This document shows, one piece after another, positions 1 to 8,218 of a stretch of 25,754 nt of DNA. The position numbers were made by a program, and so were the translations under genes. The DNA comes from an uncultured Paracoccus sp. GTDB lineage: Bacteria; Pseudomonadota; Alphaproteobacteria; Rhodobacterales; Rhodobacteraceae. Each line of letters starts with the position of its first letter. Position 1 is the first letter of the stretch. The DNA is taken from contig CAKTBJ010000036.1 of the NCBI GenBank assembly GCA_934533075.1, positions 1-25,754 on the forward strand, written 5' to 3'. The notes under the pieces were generated by a model, which saw only the letters and a list, made by a program, of their open reading frames with translations, made no database searches and was not told where the DNA came from.

Positions 1-1005
1 ATCCTCGACAGTTCGATGCGGCTGATGGTGCCGCTGCTGCTGGCCTGTCTGGCGGGCCTCTATTCCGAACGCTCGGGCGTGTTCGACATCGGGCTGGAGG
101 GCAAGATGCTGATCGCCGCCTTCACCTCGGCGGCTGTGGCGGCGGTGACGGGCAATGCCTGGCTGGGGCTGGCGGCCGGGATCGGCGGCGCGATGGCGAT
201 GGCGCTGGTGCATGGCGTGGCCTCGATCACCTTTCGCGGCAACCAGCTGATTTCCGGGGTGGCCATCAACATGCTGGCCGCCGGGCTGACGGTGCTGGTG
301 GGGCAGGCGTGGTTCGGGCTGGGCGGGCGCACGCCCTCGCTGACCGGCGACGGCCGCTTCAACCCGCTGACCCTGCCGGGGGTCGAGACCCTGCGGCCGG
401 TGCCGGTGCTGGGACCGCTCTATGCCGAGGTGGTTTCGGGCCATAACATCCTCGTCTATCTGGCGCTGGCCTGCGTGCCGGCGACGTGGTGGCTGCTTTA
501 CCGCACCCGCTTCGGGCTGCGACTGCGGGCGGTGGGCGAGAATCCGGCCTCGGTCGATACCGCCGGCGTGTCGGTGAACGGGCTGCGCCATGCCGCCGTG
601 CTGATCTGCGGCGCGCTGTGCGGCATGGCCGGGGCCTATATGGCGACCGGGCTGAATGCCGGCTTTGTCGCCAACATGACCGCCGGGCGCGGCTTCATCG
701 CGCTGGCGGCGCTGATCTTCGCCAAATGGCGGCCGTGGTGGGCCTTGGGCGCCACCTTCCTGTTCGCGCTGTTCGAGGCGGTGGCCAACCGCTGGCCCAG
801 CTTCGACGCGACCATGCTGCTGCCCCGCTGGCTGCTGGACCTGCTGCCGGCGGGCTGGGTCGGCTGGGTGCGCGAATGGCTGGTGGTATCCTCGGCCTTC
901 ATGAGCGCCCTGCCCTATATCCTGACGGTGGTGATCCTTGCCGGCTTCGTCGGCCGCGCCATCCCGCCCCGCGCCGGAGGAGAGCCTTATGTCAAGGAAC
1001 GCTGA
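1..1005 (+). CDS. Nucleoside ABC transporter permease (BMP/YufQ type), 5' truncated by the window
   Basis: Inner-membrane permease of the BPD_transp_2 family that works with a BMP-type lipoprotein and a duplicated ATPase to import nucleosides. The protein shows hallmarks of this subfamily: GVFDIGLEGKML near the N-terminus, a central GLRLRAVGENP segment followed by a helix rich in Gly and Ala, and GRGFIALAALIFAKW before the last helices. The frame is open from the first base (ILDSS precedes the ATG at 16) and the family normally has residues before this point, so the true start probably lies upstream and the listed 5' end is the window edge. The 3' end overlaps the purine nucleoside phosphorylase by 17 bp, which implies translational coupling and a purine nucleoside substrate. 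Family assignment is firm; the substrate is inferred. Confidence 0.9.
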   Translation: MLDSSMRLMVPLLLACLAGLYSERSGVFDIGLEGKMLIAAFTSAAVAAVTGNAWLGLAAGIGGAMAMALVHGVASITFRGNQLISGVAINMLAAGLTVLVGQAWFGLGGRTPSLTGDGRFNPLTLPGVETLRPVPVLGPLYAEVVSGHNILVYLALACVPATWWLLYRTRFGLRLRAVGENPASVDTAGVSVNGLRHAAVLICGALCGMAGAYMATGLNAGFVANMTAGRGFIALAALIFAKWRPWWALGATFLFALFEAVANRWPSFDATMLLPRWLLDLLPAGWVGWVREWLVVSSAFMSALPYILTVVILAGFVGRAIPPRAGGEPYVKER

Positions 1006-1783
1006 CCTGATCCGCGCCCGCGCCGGCGGTGCCGCACCGGCGGCGGCGCTGATCCTCGGCTCGGGCCTGGCCGGGCTGGCGGAGGCGGTGGACGGGGTGG
1101 CGATCCCCTATGCCGACCTCGACGGCTTTCCGGCGGCGGGGGTGTCGGGCCATGTCCCGAAGCTGGTCGTCGGCACGCTGGAGGGCCGCCGCCTCGCCGT
1201 GCTGGCCGGCCGCGCGCATTACTATGAGGACGGCCGCGCCGATGTGATGCGCCCGGTGCTGGAGACCCTGCGCGATCTGGGGTGCCGGCGGCTGATCCTG
1301 ACCAATGCCGCCGGGTCGTGCCGGCCCGACATCGGGCCGGGATCGGTGATGGCCATTGCCGACCATATCAACCTGACCGGGCGCAACCCCCTGATCGGAG
1401 AGGGTTCCGAGGCCCGCTTCACCGCAATGGCCGATGCCTATAACCCGGAGATGCGGCGCGCGCTGGCACGCGCGGCCCTGGCCGAAGGGCTGGCGCTGCC
1501 GGAAGGGGTGTATTGCTGGTTCTCGGGTCCCAGTTTCGAGACCCCGGCCGAGATCCGCGCCGCGCGGGTGCTGGGCGCCGATGCCGTCGGCATGTCCACC
1601 GTGCCCGAGGTGATCCTGGCGCGCTTCCTGGGGATGACCGTGGCCGCCCTGTCCGTGATCACCAACATGGCCGCCGGCATGTCGGACGAGGCCCTCAGCC
1701 ACGCCCATACCAAGGCGATGGCGCCGCTGGGCGCGGAAAAGCTGGCCCGCATCCTGCGCCGGGCGCTGCGCGACGGGCTTTAG
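989..1783 (+). CDS. punA: Purine nucleoside phosphorylase, trimeric class (264 aa)
   Basis: Cytosolic enzyme that cleaves purine nucleosides with phosphate to the free base and ribose 1-phosphate. Visible family motifs are the phosphate loop LGSGL (residues 23-27), GRAHYYED (74-81), TNAAGS (105-110), SGPSFET (179-185, with the purine-contacting Glu at 184), GMSTVPEV (201-208) and TNMAAG (225-230, Asn226). This set defines the trimeric PNP/MTAP family, and 264 aa is a normal length. The ATG at 989 is chosen because GGAGGAGAG lies 5 nt upstream; an in-frame ATG at 938 sits deep inside the permease gene and lacks such a site. The gene is coupled to the upstream nucleoside permease by a 17 bp overlap, so uptake and phosphorolysis form one module. 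XapA-like activity on xanthosine cannot be excluded. Confidence 0.92.
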   Translation: MSRNADLIRARAGGAAPAAALILGSGLAGLAEAVDGVAIPYADLDGFPAAGVSGHVPKLVVGTLEGRRLAVLAGRAHYYEDGRADVMRPVLETLRDLGCRRLILTNAAGSCRPDIGPGSVMAIADHINLTGRNPLIGEGSEARFTAMADAYNPEMRRALARAALAEGLALPEGVYCWFSGPSFETPAEIRAARVLGADAVGMSTVPEVILARFLGMTVAALSVITNMAAGMSDEALSHAHTKAMAPLGAEKLARILRRALRDGL

Positions 1784-1853
1784 AGGCGGGACGGAACGGG
1801 GCCGAATGATGCGCACCTTGCGCCCCGCCGCCGCCTGAACGGGAACCGCCCGC

Positions 1854-2951
1854 CTATCGCCCCGCCCTGTCCGCGACCGGCTCGCGCGCCGGCAGGTCCA
1901 GCCCGGCCGCCACCGCCTCGATCCGCGCCGCCGCCTCCGCCAGCCCGGCCGTATCCAGGCGCGGCACGGCCAGCACGGCGCGCTCGGCCGCCGCATGGCG
2001 GCTGCGGTGCCTGGCATAGCGGGGATCGTAATGCGCGCGCATCAGCGCCTCGGCCAGCCCGGCCCAGTCGCGGGCACGGGCCATCGCGCGCCACCCCTCC
2101 AGCACCTCGCGGGAATGCAGGCGGGCCATCCGGTCCAGCGCCGCCTCGGCCGCCGCCGGGTCGGCGGTGATCTCGTCATAGGTCGCCGCCGTGAAGCGGG
2201 CGCGCTCGGCCAGCGGCACCTCGATACGGATGCGCGGCGCCGCGATCAGCGCCGCCCAGACCGCGCGCGGCAGGTTCAGCGCCCCGATGCGCGAGCTTTC
2301 GGCCTCGACCACCACCGGGCGCGAGGCGTCAAGGGCCTCGATCGCCAGCGCCAGCCGCCCCTCGAACATCGCCTGCGCCGGCTGCCCGCCCGGCATGGCG
2401 CCGAACAGGCTGCCGCGGTGGTTGGCCAGCGCCTCAAGGTCCAGCACCTGCACCCCGCGCCGGGCCAGCGCGCCGAGGATCGCCGTCTTGCCGCTGCCGG
2501 TATTGCCGTCCAGCACCAGCAGGCGCGGCATCGGGCCGGCCTGCATCCGGTCCACCACCAGCCGGCGCCAGCTTTTGTAGCCGCCCTCGACCAGCGCCAC
2601 CCGCCAGCCGATTTGTGCCAGAATGGTGGCGAACGATCCCGACCGCTGGCCGCCGCGCCAGCAATAGACCAGCGGCCGCCAGCCGCCGCCATGCCCCGCC
2701 AGAGGCCCGGCGATATGGCGCGCGGCATTGGCGGCGACCAGCGCGGCGCCCAGCTTGCGGGCCTCGAAGGGGGCTATCTGCTTGTAGATGGTGCCGACGC
2801 GGGCGCGCTCGGCATCGTCCAGCACCGGCAGGTTGACGGCGCCGGGCAGGTGGTCCTGGGCGAATTCGGCCGGGGACCGCACGTCGATGATCGCGTCAAA
2901 GCCGGCGCGCAGGGGCGCGCCGACCGAATCCAGCACCAGGCGCGGGATCAA
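1854..2951 (-). CDS. mnmH: tRNA 2-selenouridine synthase MnmH/SelU (about 365 aa)
   Basis: Converts 2-thiouridine at the tRNA wobble position to 2-selenouridine through a geranylated intermediate, using selenophosphate. An N-terminal rhodanese domain starts at IIDVRSPAEF, with catalytic Cys in YCWRGGQRSG (Cys97 in this numbering, the same number I recall for E. coli YbbB). A P-loop GNTGSGKT follows at about residues 149-156, and a C-terminal helical domain completes the normal architecture. No ATG fits the N-terminus. The proposed start is TTG at 2951, which overlaps the stop of the upstream L,D-transpeptidase as TTGA; GTG at 2936 is the alternative. Longer reading frames run back through the transpeptidase gene and have no family resemblance. 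Presence of mnmH suggests the organism makes selenophosphate. Confidence 0.88.
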   Translation of the reverse strand: MIPRLVLDSVGAPLRAGFDAIIDVRSPAEFAQDHLPGAVNLPVLDDAERARVGTIYKQIAPFEARKLGAALVAANAARHIAGPLAGHGGGWRPLVYCWRGGQRSGSFATILAQIGWRVALVEGGYKSWRRLVVDRMQAGPMPRLLVLDGNTGSGKTAILGALARRGVQVLDLEALANHRGSLFGAMPGGQPAQAMFEGRLALAIEALDASRPVVVEAESSRIGALNLPRAVWAALIAAPRIRIEVPLAERARFTAATYDEITADPAAAEAALDRMARLHSREVLEGWRAMARARDWAGLAEALMRAHYDPRYARHRSRHAAAERAVLAVPRLDTAGLAEAAARIEAVAAGLDLPAREPVADRAGR

Positions 2952-3514
2952 TAGACGTAGACCGGGGTGCCGACGGGAACCTGCTCGTAAAGGGCCATCA
3001 CCGCCTCGTTGCGCATGCGCAGGCAGCCGTTGGACACCGCGCGGCCGATGGAGCCAGGCTCGGTCGTGCCGTGGATGCGGATGGCGGTGTCGTTGCCGCG
3101 CGCGTCGTAGAGATAAAGCGCCCGCGCGCCCAGCGGGTTGCCGGGGCCGCCGGGCATGCCATCGGCATATTTCGCATAGGCGCCGGGGTTGCGCTCGACC
3201 ATCTCCGGGGTGGGGCGCCAGCTGGGCCATTCGGTCTTGCGGCCGACGGTGGCGCGGCCCTTCCAGACCAGTTCGGCGGTGCCGACCGCAATGCCGTAAC
3301 GGATCGCCTTGCCCGGCGCGATGATATGGTAAAGGAAGAAATCCTTCGAAACCACGACGATGGAGCCGACCTCGAAGCCGGGGCGGATAGAGACCTCGAC
3401 CGGCTGATAGGGGTCGGCGGGCGCGGCGGCAGGGGCGGCCAGCAGGGCCGAGGGCGCCGTCATCAGCACCGGGACGGCGAAAAGCGACAGGGCAAGAAGC
3501 TCGCGGCGGTTCAT
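2948..3514 (-). CDS. L,D-transpeptidase of the YkuD family (188 aa)
   Basis: Periplasmic cell-wall enzyme that forms 3-3 peptidoglycan cross-links or attaches proteins to peptidoglycan. The N-terminus has an Arg pair, a hydrophobic stretch to about residue 26 and an Ala-rich cleavage region, as in a Sec or Tat signal peptide. The YkuD catalytic signature is complete: HGT at 148-150, SIG, then SNGCLRM with the nucleophile Cys164. The protein is short, with no LysM or other binding domain. AAAGGA lies about 8 nt before the ATG. The stop codon overlaps the proposed TTG start of mnmH; no functional link between the two products is evident, so this is probably transcriptional convenience. Confidence 0.93.
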   Translation of the reverse strand: MNRRELLALSLFAVPVLMTAPSALLAAPAAAPADPYQPVEVSIRPGFEVGSIVVVSKDFFLYHIIAPGKAIRYGIAVGTAELVWKGRATVGRKTEWPSWRPTPEMVERNPGAYAKYADGMPGGPGNPLGARALYLYDARGNDTAIRIHGTTEPGSIGRAVSNGCLRMRNEAVMALYEQVPVGTPVYVY

Positions 3515-3945
3515 GGCGTCGTTCCTTTCAGGGCTTGATGCAGGAAATACCGGCTTTGCGCGGCCGCTTCAACTGAAAGCCGCGTGGGGCGGCGAGGCGC
3601 CGCTTGACTTGGCGCCGGGGCGCACCCATGTCACAGGCATGTGCAGTCATGCCCAGACCAGCCCGCGCCAGCATCCTTCCGCGCATTCGCGCAAGGCGCC
3701 CACCCGCCCGGCCTTCCGCTGCCGGGGCCGGGGCGGCCGCGGCTGTCGCTGCCATATCGGCGCGCGCCCCGGCCTCGCCCGCCCGGCGCTGCCCGGCGCG
3801 GCGCTGCACCCGGCGCATCCAGCGCCGCATGCGCTGCCCCTGCCCGATCCGCGCATGTTGGCGCGCGCGGCCCCGAACCGGCCACAGGCCCCGCCCTGTC
3901 CTGCTTCCATGCCCCAACCCAGACGCATCGGAACAGGACGACATC
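3515..3945. other. Intergenic region upstream of copA, no gene supported
   Basis: This 430 bp gap between the divergent L,D-transpeptidase and copA genes is very GC-rich. It contains short, imperfectly repeated GGCGCTGC-like words around 3785-3835. Open frames cross it on both strands but are low-complexity Arg/Ala/Pro products with no ribosome binding site or family resemblance. A TTGACT at 3604-3609 could be a -35 element, but no convincing -10 or copper-regulator dyad follows. I see no copper-responsive regulator gene here. Confidence 0.5.
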
Positions 3946-6399
3946 ATGGATTCCCTTACTGAACCAGCCGGCAACGCGGTTTCGCTGCCCGTCTCCGGCA
4001 TCAGCTGCGCCGCCTGCGCCGGCCGGGTCGAGCGCGCGCTTGCCGCCGTGCCCGGCGTGGCCGAGCCGCGCGTGAACCTCGCCACCAAGCGCGCCAGCTT
4101 CACCGTGGACGGCGCCGCCTTTCCCGCCGCGGTCGCCGCACTTGAAGCCGCCGGCTACCCGGCCGAGCTTTACGACACCCGCCTGACCGTCACCGGCATG
4201 ACCTGCGCCGGTTGCGCCGGCAAGGTCGAGCGGGCGCTGGCCGCCGTGCCCGGCGTGGCCGAGGCGCATGTGAACCTCGCCACCGCCACGGCCACCGTGC
4301 GCCATGCCGGGCTGGCGCCGGCCATGCTGGTCGAGGCCGTCTCCCGCGCCGGCTATGGCGCCGAGCCGGCCGAGGCGGGGCGCAGCAACGCGCCCGACCT
4401 CGCCGCCCGCGCCGCGAAGGAGATCGCCGGGCTGAAGCGCGACCTGATCCTCGCCGCCGTCCTGACCCTGCCGATCTTCGTGGTCGAGATGGGCGGCCAT
4501 CTCTATCCGCCCTTCCACCACTATCTTTACTGGCTGCTGCCGGTCGAGGCGGTGCGCATCCCGCAATTCATCCTGACCGCCATCGTGCTGGCCTTTCCGG
4601 GGCGGCGCTTCTTCACCATCGGCATCCCGGCCCTGCTGCGCGGCGCGCCCGAGATGAACAGCCTGGTCGCGCTGGGCGCCGGCGCGGCCTTCCTTTATTC
4701 CACCGTGGCGACCTTCGCGCCGGATGCGCTGCCCGACGGCGGCGAGCATATCTATTTCGAGGCCGCCGTCGTCATCGTCACCCTGATCCTGCTGGGCCGC
4801 TGGCTGGAGGCGCGCGCCCGCGGCCGCGCCGGCGAGGCGATCCGCCGGCTGGTCGAGCTGGCGCCGGCGGAGGCCGAGCGCGTGCTGCCCGATGGCAATA
4901 CGGAAACCGTGGCCGTGGCCGACCTGCGCCCCGGCGACGTGCTGCGCCTGCTGCCCGGCGCGCGGGTGGCCGCCGATGGCGTGGTGGTCGAGGGGCGCGG
5001 CGCCGTGGACGAATCCATGCTGACGGGCGAGCCGGTGCCGGTGACCAAGACGCGCGGCGATGCCGTCACCGGCGGCACCGTGAACGGCAGTTCCGTGCTG
5101 GCCTACCGCGTGCAGGCGGTGGGCGCCGACACGGCGCTGGCCCGGATCGTCGAGATGGTGGAATCCGCGCAGGCCGCGCGGCTGCCGGTGCAGGATCTGG
5201 TGGATCGCGTCACCCGCATCTTCGTGCCGGCGGTGATCGCGCTGGCGGTGCTGACGCTGCTGGTCTGGCTGGCCTTCGGTCCCGAGCCGCGCCTGTCGCA
5301 TGCGCTGGTGGCGGCGATTTCGGTGCTGATCATCGCCTGTCCCTGCGCGATGGGGCTGGCGGTGCCGGTCTCGATCCTCGTCGGCACCGGGCGCGGCGCG
5401 GAGCTGGGCGTGCTGTTCCGGCGCGGCGAGGCCCTGCAACGGCTGGCCGAGGCCCGCATCGTCGCCTTCGACAAGACCGGCACCCTGACCGAGGGCGCGC
5501 CGGCCATGACCAGCCTTGCCGTGGTGCCGGGCTTCGACCGGACCGAGGCCCTGCGCCTCGCCGCCGGGGCCGAGGCGCAATCCGAGCATCCGCTGGCCGT
5601 GGCGATCCTTGCGGCGGCGAAGGCCGAGGGCGTGGCGATCCCCCCGGCCAGCGAGGCCGAGGCCCTGACCGGGCGCGGCCACAAGGCCCTGGTCGATGGC
5701 CGCGCGGTGCTGATCGGCAACCGCTCGGCCCTGGAGGAGGCCGGGGTGGATGTGGCCCCCGACCTGCTGGCGCAGTCGGAGGCGATCGCCCGCGACGGCG
5801 GCACGCCGGTGCTGCTGGCGGTGGACGGGGCTTCGGTCGCGGCGATCGGGCTTTCGGACCCGATCCGCGAGGATTCCGTCCATGCCGTCAAGGCCCTACA
5901 TGATCTGGGCCTGAAAACCGCGATGATCTCGGGCGATACGCAGGCCACGGCCGAGGCGGTGGGCCGGCAGCTGGGCATCGACATGGTGCGCGGCAATACC
6001 CGGCCCGAGGGCAAGCTGGACGCGATCCGCGCGATGGGCGCCGGCACGGTCTTCGTGGGCGACGGCATCAACGACGCCCCGGCGCTGGCGGCGGCGGAAA
6101 CCGGCATTGCCATCGGCACCGGCACCGATGTCGCCATCGAGACCGCCGACGCGGTGCTGATGGGCGACCGGCCTTCCGCGGTGGCGGATGCTGTGCGGCT
6201 GAGCCGGACGGTGATGCGCAACATCCGCCAGAACCTGATCTGGGCCTTCGGCTACAACGTGCTGCTGATCCCGGTGGCGATGGGGGTGCTGGTGCCCTTC
6301 GGCGGCCCGCAGCTGTCGCCGATGCTGGGCGCGGGGGCGATGGCGCTCAGTTCGGTCTTCGTGGTCGGCAACGCGCTGCGGCTGCGGCGGTTCCGGTGA
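3946..6399 (+). CDS. copA: Cu(+)-exporting P1B-type ATPase CopA (817 aa)
   Basis: Inner-membrane pump that uses ATP to export Cu+ (or Ag+) from the cytoplasm. Two N-terminal heavy-metal-associated domains carry CxxC sites at Cys21/Cys24 and Cys87/Cys90. The core has the TGE actuator motif at 360-362, the transmembrane CPC site at 465-467, the phosphorylation motif DKTGT starting at Asp509, a SEHP nucleotide-binding motif and GDGIND at 705-710. The last two helices carry the YN and MxxSS residues typical of Cu+-specific P1B-1 ATPases (GYNVLLIP and AMALSSVF). The ATG at 3946 is chosen because homology starts at MDSLTEPAGN; the frame is open further upstream but that part is Arg/Pro-rich and not family-like. 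The start has only a weak AGGA about 8 nt upstream. The gene lies near a PCuAC chaperone gene. Confidence 0.95.
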   Translation: MDSLTEPAGNAVSLPVSGISCAACAGRVERALAAVPGVAEPRVNLATKRASFTVDGAAFPAAVAALEAAGYPAELYDTRLTVTGMTCAGCAGKVERALAAVPGVAEAHVNLATATATVRHAGLAPAMLVEAVSRAGYGAEPAEAGRSNAPDLAARAAKEIAGLKRDLILAAVLTLPIFVVEMGGHLYPPFHHYLYWLLPVEAVRIPQFILTAIVLAFPGRRFFTIGIPALLRGAPEMNSLVALGAGAAFLYSTVATFAPDALPDGGEHIYFEAAVVIVTLILLGRWLEARARGRAGEAIRRLVELAPAEAERVLPDGNTETVAVADLRPGDVLRLLPGARVAADGVVVEGRGAVDESMLTGEPVPVTKTRGDAVTGGTVNGSSVLAYRVQAVGADTALARIVEMVESAQAARLPVQDLVDRVTRIFVPAVIALAVLTLLVWLAFGPEPRLSHALVAAISVLIIACPCAMGLAVPVSILVGTGRGAELGVLFRRGEALQRLAEARIVAFDKTGTLTEGAPAMTSLAVVPGFDRTEALRLAAGAEAQSEHPLAVAILAAAKAEGVAIPPASEAEALTGRGHKALVDGRAVLIGNRSALEEAGVDVAPDLLAQSEAIARDGGTPVLLAVDGASVAAIGLSDPIREDSVHAVKALHDLGLKTAMISGDTQATAEAVGRQLGIDMVRGNTRPEGKLDAIRAMGAGTVFVGDGINDAPALAAAETGIAIGTGTDVAIETADAVLMGDRPSAVADAVRLSRTVMRNIRQNLIWAFGYNVLLIPVAMGVLVPFGGPQLSPMLGAGAMALSSVFVVGNALRLRRFR

Positions 6400-6411
6400 G
6401 GGGCGGGGCCG

Positions 6412-6444
6412 CCCCCCGCGGGGGGTGCGTGCCGGCACGCACCC
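6412..6444. repeat. Two nested perfect palindromes downstream of copA
   Basis: Starting 12 bp after the copA stop, a 14 bp palindrome (six C, GC, six G; 6412-6425) runs into a 22 bp perfect palindrome at 6423-6444, whose left arm reads GGGTGCGTGCC. There is no T-tract, so an intrinsic terminator is not clear-cut. The core GCGTGCCGGCACGC recurs at 6594-6607, 150 bp downstream. Confidence 0.55.
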
Positions 6445-6593
6445 GACCGCCGCCGGCGGCTTCGGGGCTGCCCGCCAGGGCGAAGGCGCGATGCAGACCC
6501 GCCGGCCTGCCCGGCGCCCGCGCCCGGTGGTCCCGATGACAGACGCCGAACCGACGTTTTCGGGCACGGCCGCCCCGCCCGATCCCGCAGGAT

Positions 6594-6607
6594 GCGTGCC
6601 GGCACGC
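6594..6607. repeat. Second copy of the GCGTGCCGGCACGC palindrome
   Basis: The 14 bp core of the palindrome behind copA is repeated here, 30 bp before the SGNH hydrolase start. It is followed at once by the small hairpin GCGCCTTCGGCGC and then by CTCC-TGCC-GGAG, which would place the ribosome binding site of the downstream gene in a stem. Confidence 0.5.
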
Positions 6608-6636
6608 GCCTTCGGCGCCTCCTGCCGGAGGGCGCG

Positions 6637-7329
6637 ATGAACCCCGCGCGCCGCGCGCTCCTGCTGGGCGCCGCCGCCTGCCTCGCCACCCGAGGCAGGG
6701 CGCAGGAACCCCGCCCGCCCGCGCGGCCGCAGACCGAAGCCCCGCCCCTGCGCATCCTCGGCTTCGGCGACAGCCTGATGGCGGGCTTCGGCCTGCCGCC
6801 GCGCGACCATTTTCCCGCGCGGCTCTCCGCATGGCTCAGGGCCGCCGGCGCCCCGCCCTTCCGCTTCCGAATCGCCGCGATCAGCGGCGATACCAGCTAT
6901 GGCGGCCGGGTGCGCATCGGTCCGGCCCTGCGCCGCCGTGCCGATGCGGCAATGGTCGAGATCGGCGCCAACGACATGCTGCTGGGCTGGTCGGCCCGGA
7001 AGGCCGAGGCCAATCTGGACGCCATCCTGACCCGCGCCGGACGGGGCGGGCGCCCGGTGCTGCTGATGGGCCTCGCCGCGGTCGGCGGCAGCGAGGATTT
7101 CCGCGCCGGCTGGGATGCGATCTGGCCGCGCCTTGCCGAGCGGCATGGCTGCCTGCTGGTCCCCGACCTCTATGCCGGGATCAGGGCCGAGGACGGCCCC
7201 GCCCGCGCCGCCCTGCTGCAAGCGGACGGGCTGCATGCCAATGCCGCCGGCACCGCGCGCATGGCCGAGACCGCCGGCCCGCAGGCGCTGGCGCTGATCC
7301 GGGCCGCCGCCGCCTTTCGCGACGGCTGA
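6637..7329 (+). CDS. SGNH/GDSL hydrolase, TesA-like arylesterase/lysophospholipase (230 aa)
   Basis: Exported serine hydrolase of the TesA family, whose members hydrolyse acyl-CoA thioesters, aryl esters and lysophospholipids. Block I is GFGDSL with nucleophile Ser46; block II includes ISGDTSYGG near 82-90; block III is GAND at 110-113; block V is DGLH with Asp197 and His200. The N-terminus (ARRALLLGAAACLA, then ATRGRAQ) is a plausible Sec or Tat signal peptide, which fits the periplasmic location of TesA. The ATG at 6637 has CGGAGGG upstream; an in-frame ATG at 6592 would add 15 residues and lacks a site. The gene converges with the PCuAC gene, with only 6 bp between stops. The natural substrate cannot be read from the sequence. 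Confidence 0.9.
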   Translation: MNPARRALLLGAAACLATRGRAQEPRPPARPQTEAPPLRILGFGDSLMAGFGLPPRDHFPARLSAWLRAAGAPPFRFRIAAISGDTSYGGRVRIGPALRRRADAAMVEIGANDMLLGWSARKAEANLDAILTRAGRGGRPVLLMGLAAVGGSEDFRAGWDAIWPRLAERHGCLLVPDLYAGIRAEDGPARAALLQADGLHANAAGTARMAETAGPQALALIRAAAAFRDG

Positions 7330-7335
7330 TCCGCC

Positions 7336-7779
7336 TCAATGCCCCGCCGCACCCTCGGGCTTGCGGTCGTTGTCCACGGGCGCCGTCACCTCGACCTGCC
7401 CGCAATCCCCGAAATCGAGGGTCAGCGCGACCTCCGCCCCCGGCTCCAGCGGCGCGGTCAGGCCCATCAGCATCACATGCGGCCCGCCGCGTTCCAGCGC
7501 GAAATGGCCGCCGGCGGGGATGGTGAAGCCCTCCGGCACCTGCACCATCTTCATCATCCCGTTCTCGTCGACATGGGTGTGCAGCTCGGCCTTGCCGGCG
7601 GCCGGGGTCGAGACCGCGGCAAGCCGGCAATCCGCGGCGCCGGCATTGTCGATCTGCATGAATCCCGCCCCGCTCATGGCGGAGGAGGAGCGCAGATAGG
7701 CGTCGCGCACGGTGATGTCGCCGGCCGAGGCGGCCACAGGCAGCGCCACCGCCACGGCGGCGAAAAGGGTCGTCTTCAT
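7336..7779 (-). CDS. Periplasmic copper chaperone PCu(A)C (147 aa)
   Basis: Periplasmic Cu(I) carrier of the PCuAC (DUF461) family, which delivers copper to cytochrome c oxidase assembly. A signal peptide (MKTTLFAAVAVALPVAASA) is followed by the cupredoxin-like domain. The copper ligands fit the family pattern H(M)X10MX21HXM: His67/His69, a Met cluster at 75-78, and His101-Val-Met103, although the spacing between the Met and the HxM is 22 rather than 21 when counted from Met78. A short His-ended tail closes the protein. It lies 38 bp downstream of the DUF2946-like gene on the same strand and is very probably in the same transcript. Confidence 0.9.
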   Translation of the reverse strand: MKTTLFAAVAVALPVAASAGDITVRDAYLRSSSAMSGAGFMQIDNAGAADCRLAAVSTPAAGKAELHTHVDENGMMKMVQVPEGFTIPAGGHFALERGGPHVMLMGLTAPLEPGAEVALTLDFGDCGQVEVTAPVDNDRKPEGAAGH

Positions 7780-7817
7780 GGGGTATCCTTTCGTTACGAT
7801 CTGGTTTCAAAGGGAAA

Positions 7818-8159
7818 TCAGACCGGAACCGGCGGCCCCCGCGCCCGCGCATCCATGCCCTGCCAGCCCGATGCCGGCATCGCCGCAGGCACCGGATCAA
7901 GGCCCCGCGCCCCGCCTTGCCGCACCGCCATATCGGGCGCGGGCGGGGCCACCGCCGCCATCAGCGACAGCGCCATGTCGGGGCAGATATGGGTGCGCTT
8001 GACCGGCTGGCCGCGCACGTCCACCAGTTGCACCTGCACGGCCTCGCCCGCGCACAGCACCACCGCCCCCGCCACCCGCAACTGCCCCCGCGCCGCGCCC
8101 AGCGCGATGCCGGAGGCGAGGAAGATCAGGATCAGCGAGAGGCGGAACAGCACGGCCAT
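7818..8159 (-). CDS. DUF2946-like small membrane or secreted protein upstream of PCuAC (113 aa)
   Basis: Small protein with an N-terminal hydrophobic segment (residues 4-22) and then the pattern VVLCAGE...QLVDVRGQP...HICPDM, with Cys36 and Cys59. This resembles DUF2946-type proteins often found beside PCuAC or TonB-dependent copper genes. The C-terminal part is rich in Pro, Ala, Met and Gly and looks disordered. The ATG at 8159 starts the hydrophobic segment; an in-frame ATG at 8201 with GAGGCGA close upstream is an alternative. The co-directional gene 38 bp downstream encodes PCuAC, so a role in copper handling in the cell envelope is likely, but that is inference from context and there is no biochemical motif that proves it. 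Confidence 0.75.
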   Translation of the reverse strand: MAVLFRLSLILIFLASGIALGAARGQLRVAGAVVLCAGEAVQVQLVDVRGQPVKRTHICPDMALSLMAAVAPPAPDMAVRQGGARGLDPVPAAMPASGWQGMDARARGPPVPV

Positions 8160-8218
8160 GCCGCGACCATAGCAGAGGACACCTGCCCCGTAACGCGGCA
8201 TTTCGCCTCGAATAATGA

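Noticed and set aside
1784..1853. Bidirectional terminator between the phosphorylase gene and mnmH
   Set aside because: Only distant GC arms with a large loop can be drawn, and there is no T-tract on either side.
3604..3640. CueR/HmrR-type copper promoter upstream of copA
   Set aside because: TTGACT is present, but at 17-19 nt spacing there is only CATGTC or TGTCAC, and the dyad typical of MerR-family sites is not convincing.
3604..3945. N-terminal extension of CopA from an ATG at 3604, or a separate small gene here
   Set aside because: The 114 added residues are Arg/Pro/Ala-rich with no family match, and the first heavy-metal domain begins right after the ATG at 3946.
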